NCBI GenBank assembly: GCA_023425615.1
Contig: JAFACJ010001062.1
Location: 1 to 8,464 of the forward strand
Direction of reading: 5' to 3'
Source: Actinomycetes bacterium
Lineage (GTDB): Bacteria; Actinomycetota; Actinomycetes; Streptosporangiales; Streptosporangiaceae
DNA: 8,464 nt
A program made the translations under genes and the position numbers. Every line of letters starts with the position of its first letter. Position 1 is the first letter of the stretch. Below are positions 6,959 through 8,464 of the stretch, piece after piece. The notes beneath the pieces were generated by a model. That model was not told the origin of the DNA and did no database searches. It worked only from the letters and a program-made list of their open reading frames with translations.

Positions 6959-7645
6959 GTGTCGGATCGCGACATCGAAGTACTCAGTAAGGCACCTCTC
7001 TTCGAGGCTCTGGACGACCAGGGCGCCAAGGCGTTGCGCGCCCATGTCAGCGAGGTCCGCCTCGCCCGCGGCCAGAGCCTGTTCCACGAGGGCGATACGG
7101 GCGACCGCCTCTACGTCGTGCTCGAGGGCAAGGTCAAGCTCACCCGCATGGCGCCCGACGGGCGTGAGAACCTGCTCAGCGTGCTGGGCCCCGGCGAGAT
7201 GTTCGGCGAGCTGTCCCTCTTCGACCCCCGCCCCCGCACCGCGGGCGCCGTGGCGGTCACCGAGTGCCGGCTGGCCGGTCTGGGCCACGACGACCTGCGC
7301 CCGTTCCTGACCGCGCACCCGGAGGTCGGCATCGCCCTCCTCCAGGCCCTGTCGGAACGGCTGCGCCGCACCAACGAGGTGATGGCCGACCTGGTCTTCA
7401 CCGACGTCCCCGGACGGGTCGCCAAGGCACTTCTCGACCTCGCCGAGCGCTTCGGGCAGCCCGGCGACAGCGGCCTCCACGTCCACCACGACCTCACCCA
7501 GGAGGAGCTCGCCCAGCTCGTCGGCGCCTCCCGTGAGACCGTCAACAAGGCGCTCGCCGACTTCGCCGCCCGCGGATGGCTGCGCATCGAGGCCCGCGCC
7601 GTGGTCATCCTCGACATCAAACGCCTCCGCAAGCGCTCCAAGTAA
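6959..7645 (+). CDS. crp: Crp/Fnr-family transcriptional regulator, cAMP-receptor type
   Basis: The gene encodes 228 residues, the normal Crp length. Residues about 12-120 are a cyclic-nucleotide-binding barrel with phosphate-binding cassette GELSLFDPRPRTA (83-95). Gly83, Glu84, Arg93 and Thr94 match the cAMP-contact residues of E. coli Crp. The dimer helix carries RRTNEVM, where T138 and N139 take the place of the E. coli Thr128/Ser129 cAMP contacts. The C-terminal winged helix (about 150-225) has helix-turn-helix LTQEELAQLVGASRETVNKA. Its Arg192-Glu193 fits TGTGA half-site reading. Only one cysteine (C103) is present, so an FNR-type Fe-S oxygen sensor is unlikely. In actinomycetes the close homologue is a global regulator of germination, growth and secondary metabolism. 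A link to the upstream nitrate reductase is possible but unproven. The GTG start was chosen by its strong ribosome-binding site. Confidence 0.93.
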   Translation: MSDRDIEVLSKAPLFEALDDQGAKALRAHVSEVRLARGQSLFHEGDTGDRLYVVLEGKVKLTRMAPDGRENLLSVLGPGEMFGELSLFDPRPRTAGAVAVTECRLAGLGHDDLRPFLTAHPEVGIALLQALSERLRRTNEVMADLVFTDVPGRVAKALLDLAERFGQPGDSGLHVHHDLTQEELAQLVGASRETVNKALADFAARGWLRIEARAVVILDIKRLRKRSK

Positions 7646-7650
7646 CGCTC

Positions 7651-7696
7651 GACGGCCGCCCGGCCGGCGCCCCCCACGTCGCCGGCCCGGGCCGTC
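7651..7696. terminator. GC-rich hairpin between convergent genes, candidate bidirectional terminator
   Basis: GACGGCC (7651-7657) pairs with GGCCGTC (7690-7696), and GGCCGGCG (7662-7669) pairs with CGCCGGCC (7680-7687). This gives 15 base pairs with a small internal loop and a 10-base apical loop. It lies in the 70-base gap between the converging stops of crp and the hydrolase. There is no T-run on either side, so it would be a U-less actinobacterial-type terminator or an mRNA-end stabiliser. Confidence 0.6.
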
Positions 7697-7715
7697 CCGT
7701 CCGGTGGCGGGCGGC

Positions 7716-8464
7716 TCAGGCGCGGCTGCGCAGATACTCCATCTGGGCCTGGACCGACCATTCGGCGGCGGGCCACAGCGCCTTGTCCACATCGGCGTAG
7801 ACGATCTCGACGACCTCACGGGGAGTGGCCGCGCCGGCGTCAAGGGCGTCCTGTACCTGCTTGAGGCGGGATCGGCGGTGGCCGATGTAGCCGTCGAGAG
7901 CGGCGACGGGATCCTCCAGGACGGGACCGTGGCCGGGGAGGATACGGGCCACGGAGTGCTCCGCCGAATGATCGCGGAGCCTGTCCAGGGAGTCCAGGTA
8001 GTCGCCGAGGCTGTGGACGACCGTCGTGCCGTAGCCGAGGACGGTATCGCCCGTCAGGACCGCCCTGTCACCCGGGATCCAGAAGGACAGGGAGTCGTCC
8101 GTGTGGCCGGGAGTGTGCTGTACGCGCACCTCCAGGCCGTCGACCTCGACCACGTCGCCCTCCGTCAGCCCCTCGCCGCCGTAGCGGTGCTGGGGATCGA
8201 GGGCGTGGACGGGCGCCTTGGCCATCCGCGCGAACCTGCGGGCCCCCGCCGCGTGGTCGTGGTGGCCGTGGGTCAGCAGGACCTCGCCTACCTCCAGATC
8301 CCGCTCCCGCACGGTCTTCAGCACCTTGCGCAGATGCAGCACGTCCCTGGGGCCCGGATCCACGACGATGGCGCGGCGGGCGCCGGGCTCGGCGAGGATC
8401 CAGGTGTTCGTCCCGACCAGGGTCATCGGGGAGGGGTTGGGGGCGAGCACCGAGGTGGCCCGCA
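7716..8464 (-). CDS. Metallo-beta-lactamase-fold hydrolase, LACTB2-like (probably cut at its 5' end)
   Basis: Numbered from the GTG at 8448-8450, 244 residues are visible. The metal-binding set is complete: H-x-H-x-D-H at 61-66 (THGHHDH), His116 in TPGHTDDS, Asp135 in LTGDTVLG, and His174 in LPGHGPV. This is a two-metal hydrolase site. A C-terminal winged-helix-like tail (VVEIVYADVDKALWPAAEWS) matches the extra domain of LACTB2-type proteins, whose human member is an RNA endonuclease. Substrates of bacterial members are mostly unknown, so no specific reaction is assigned. The frame stays open from 8450 to the right edge, reading RATS before VLAPNPSPMTLVGTNTW. Relatives commonly have about 20-30 residues before this motif, so the true start is probably outside the window. 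GTG 8450 and ATG 8426 are internal alternatives. The gene converges on crp across a hairpin. Confidence 0.9.
   Translation of the reverse strand, partial: RATSVLAPNPSPMTLVGTNTWILAEPGARRAIVVDPGPRDVLHLRKVLKTVRERDLEVGEVLLTHGHHDHAAGARRFARMAKAPVHALDPQHRYGGEGLTEGDVVEVDGLEVRVQHTPGHTDDSLSFWIPGDRAVLTGDTVLGYGTTVVHSLGDYLDSLDRLRDHSAEHSVARILPGHGPVLEDPVAALDGYIGHRRSRLKQVQDALDAGAATPREVVEIVYADVDKALWPAAEWSVQAQMEYLRSRA

Noticed and set aside
6834..7310. Plus-strand ORF starting in the crp upstream region
   Set aside because: It begins without a ribosome-binding site, runs out of frame through crp and turns into Arg/Ser/Ala low-complexity sequence. I see no support for a small gene here.
6959..7645. FNR-type oxygen or nitrate/nitrite (NNR/DNR) sensor
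   Set aside because: The Fe-S cysteine set is absent, and the cAMP-type phosphate-binding cassette and TGTGA-type recognition helix are present.
1..8464. CRISPR array, tRNA or rRNA, insertion sequence or attachment site
   Set aside because: No spaced direct repeats, tRNA-like cloverleaf, transposase or flanking duplications were seen on reading through the window.

Overview
The window is very GC-rich, with G or C in nearly every third codon position and tightly packed operons. Its proteins look like those of high-GC Actinomycetota, and a filamentous actinomycete (Streptomycetales or Streptosporangiales type) is the most likely source. That placement rests on protein character and on the Crp and metallo-hydrolase types, not on a ribosomal marker.

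Layout, left to right. Positions 1-2792 (+) are the end of a molybdate operon: the C-terminus of a Mop/TOBE molybdate-binding protein, then modA (lipoprotein binding protein), modB (permease) and modC (ATPase). These genes overlap by 4 bases or are spaced 9 and 3 bases apart. Positions 2793-2889 are a short control region crowded with GTNAC pentamers, some arranged as inverted repeats, and with a possible leaderless promoter. Positions 2890-6804 (+) are one large gene of 1304 residues. It fuses an assimilatory-type molybdopterin nitrate reductase to a CysJ/P450-reductase-like diflavin module (FMN, FAD, NADPH). Positions 6805-6958 are the promoter and leader of a Crp-family regulator, with a near-consensus Crp site next to a -10 element. 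Positions 6959-7645 (+) encode that regulator. A strong GC hairpin separates it from a convergent minus-strand metallo-beta-lactamase-fold hydrolase (7716 to the right edge), which is probably cut at its 5' end.

How it fits together: ModABC imports molybdate, which is built into the Mo-bis-MGD cofactor of the nitrate reductase next door. The fused diflavin domains would pass electrons from NADPH through FAD, FMN and a 4Fe-4S cluster to the molybdenum site, so nitrate reduction to nitrite would need no separate reductase or ferredoxin. Nitrate uptake and nitrite reductase genes are not in the window. The GTNAC cluster suggests nitrogen control of GlnR type. The Crp regulator and the hydrolase look like housekeeping neighbours rather than parts of the pathway. 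The fused enzyme is unusual biochemically, but I believe the architecture already has database annotation in actinomycetes. The control regions are the less-described part.
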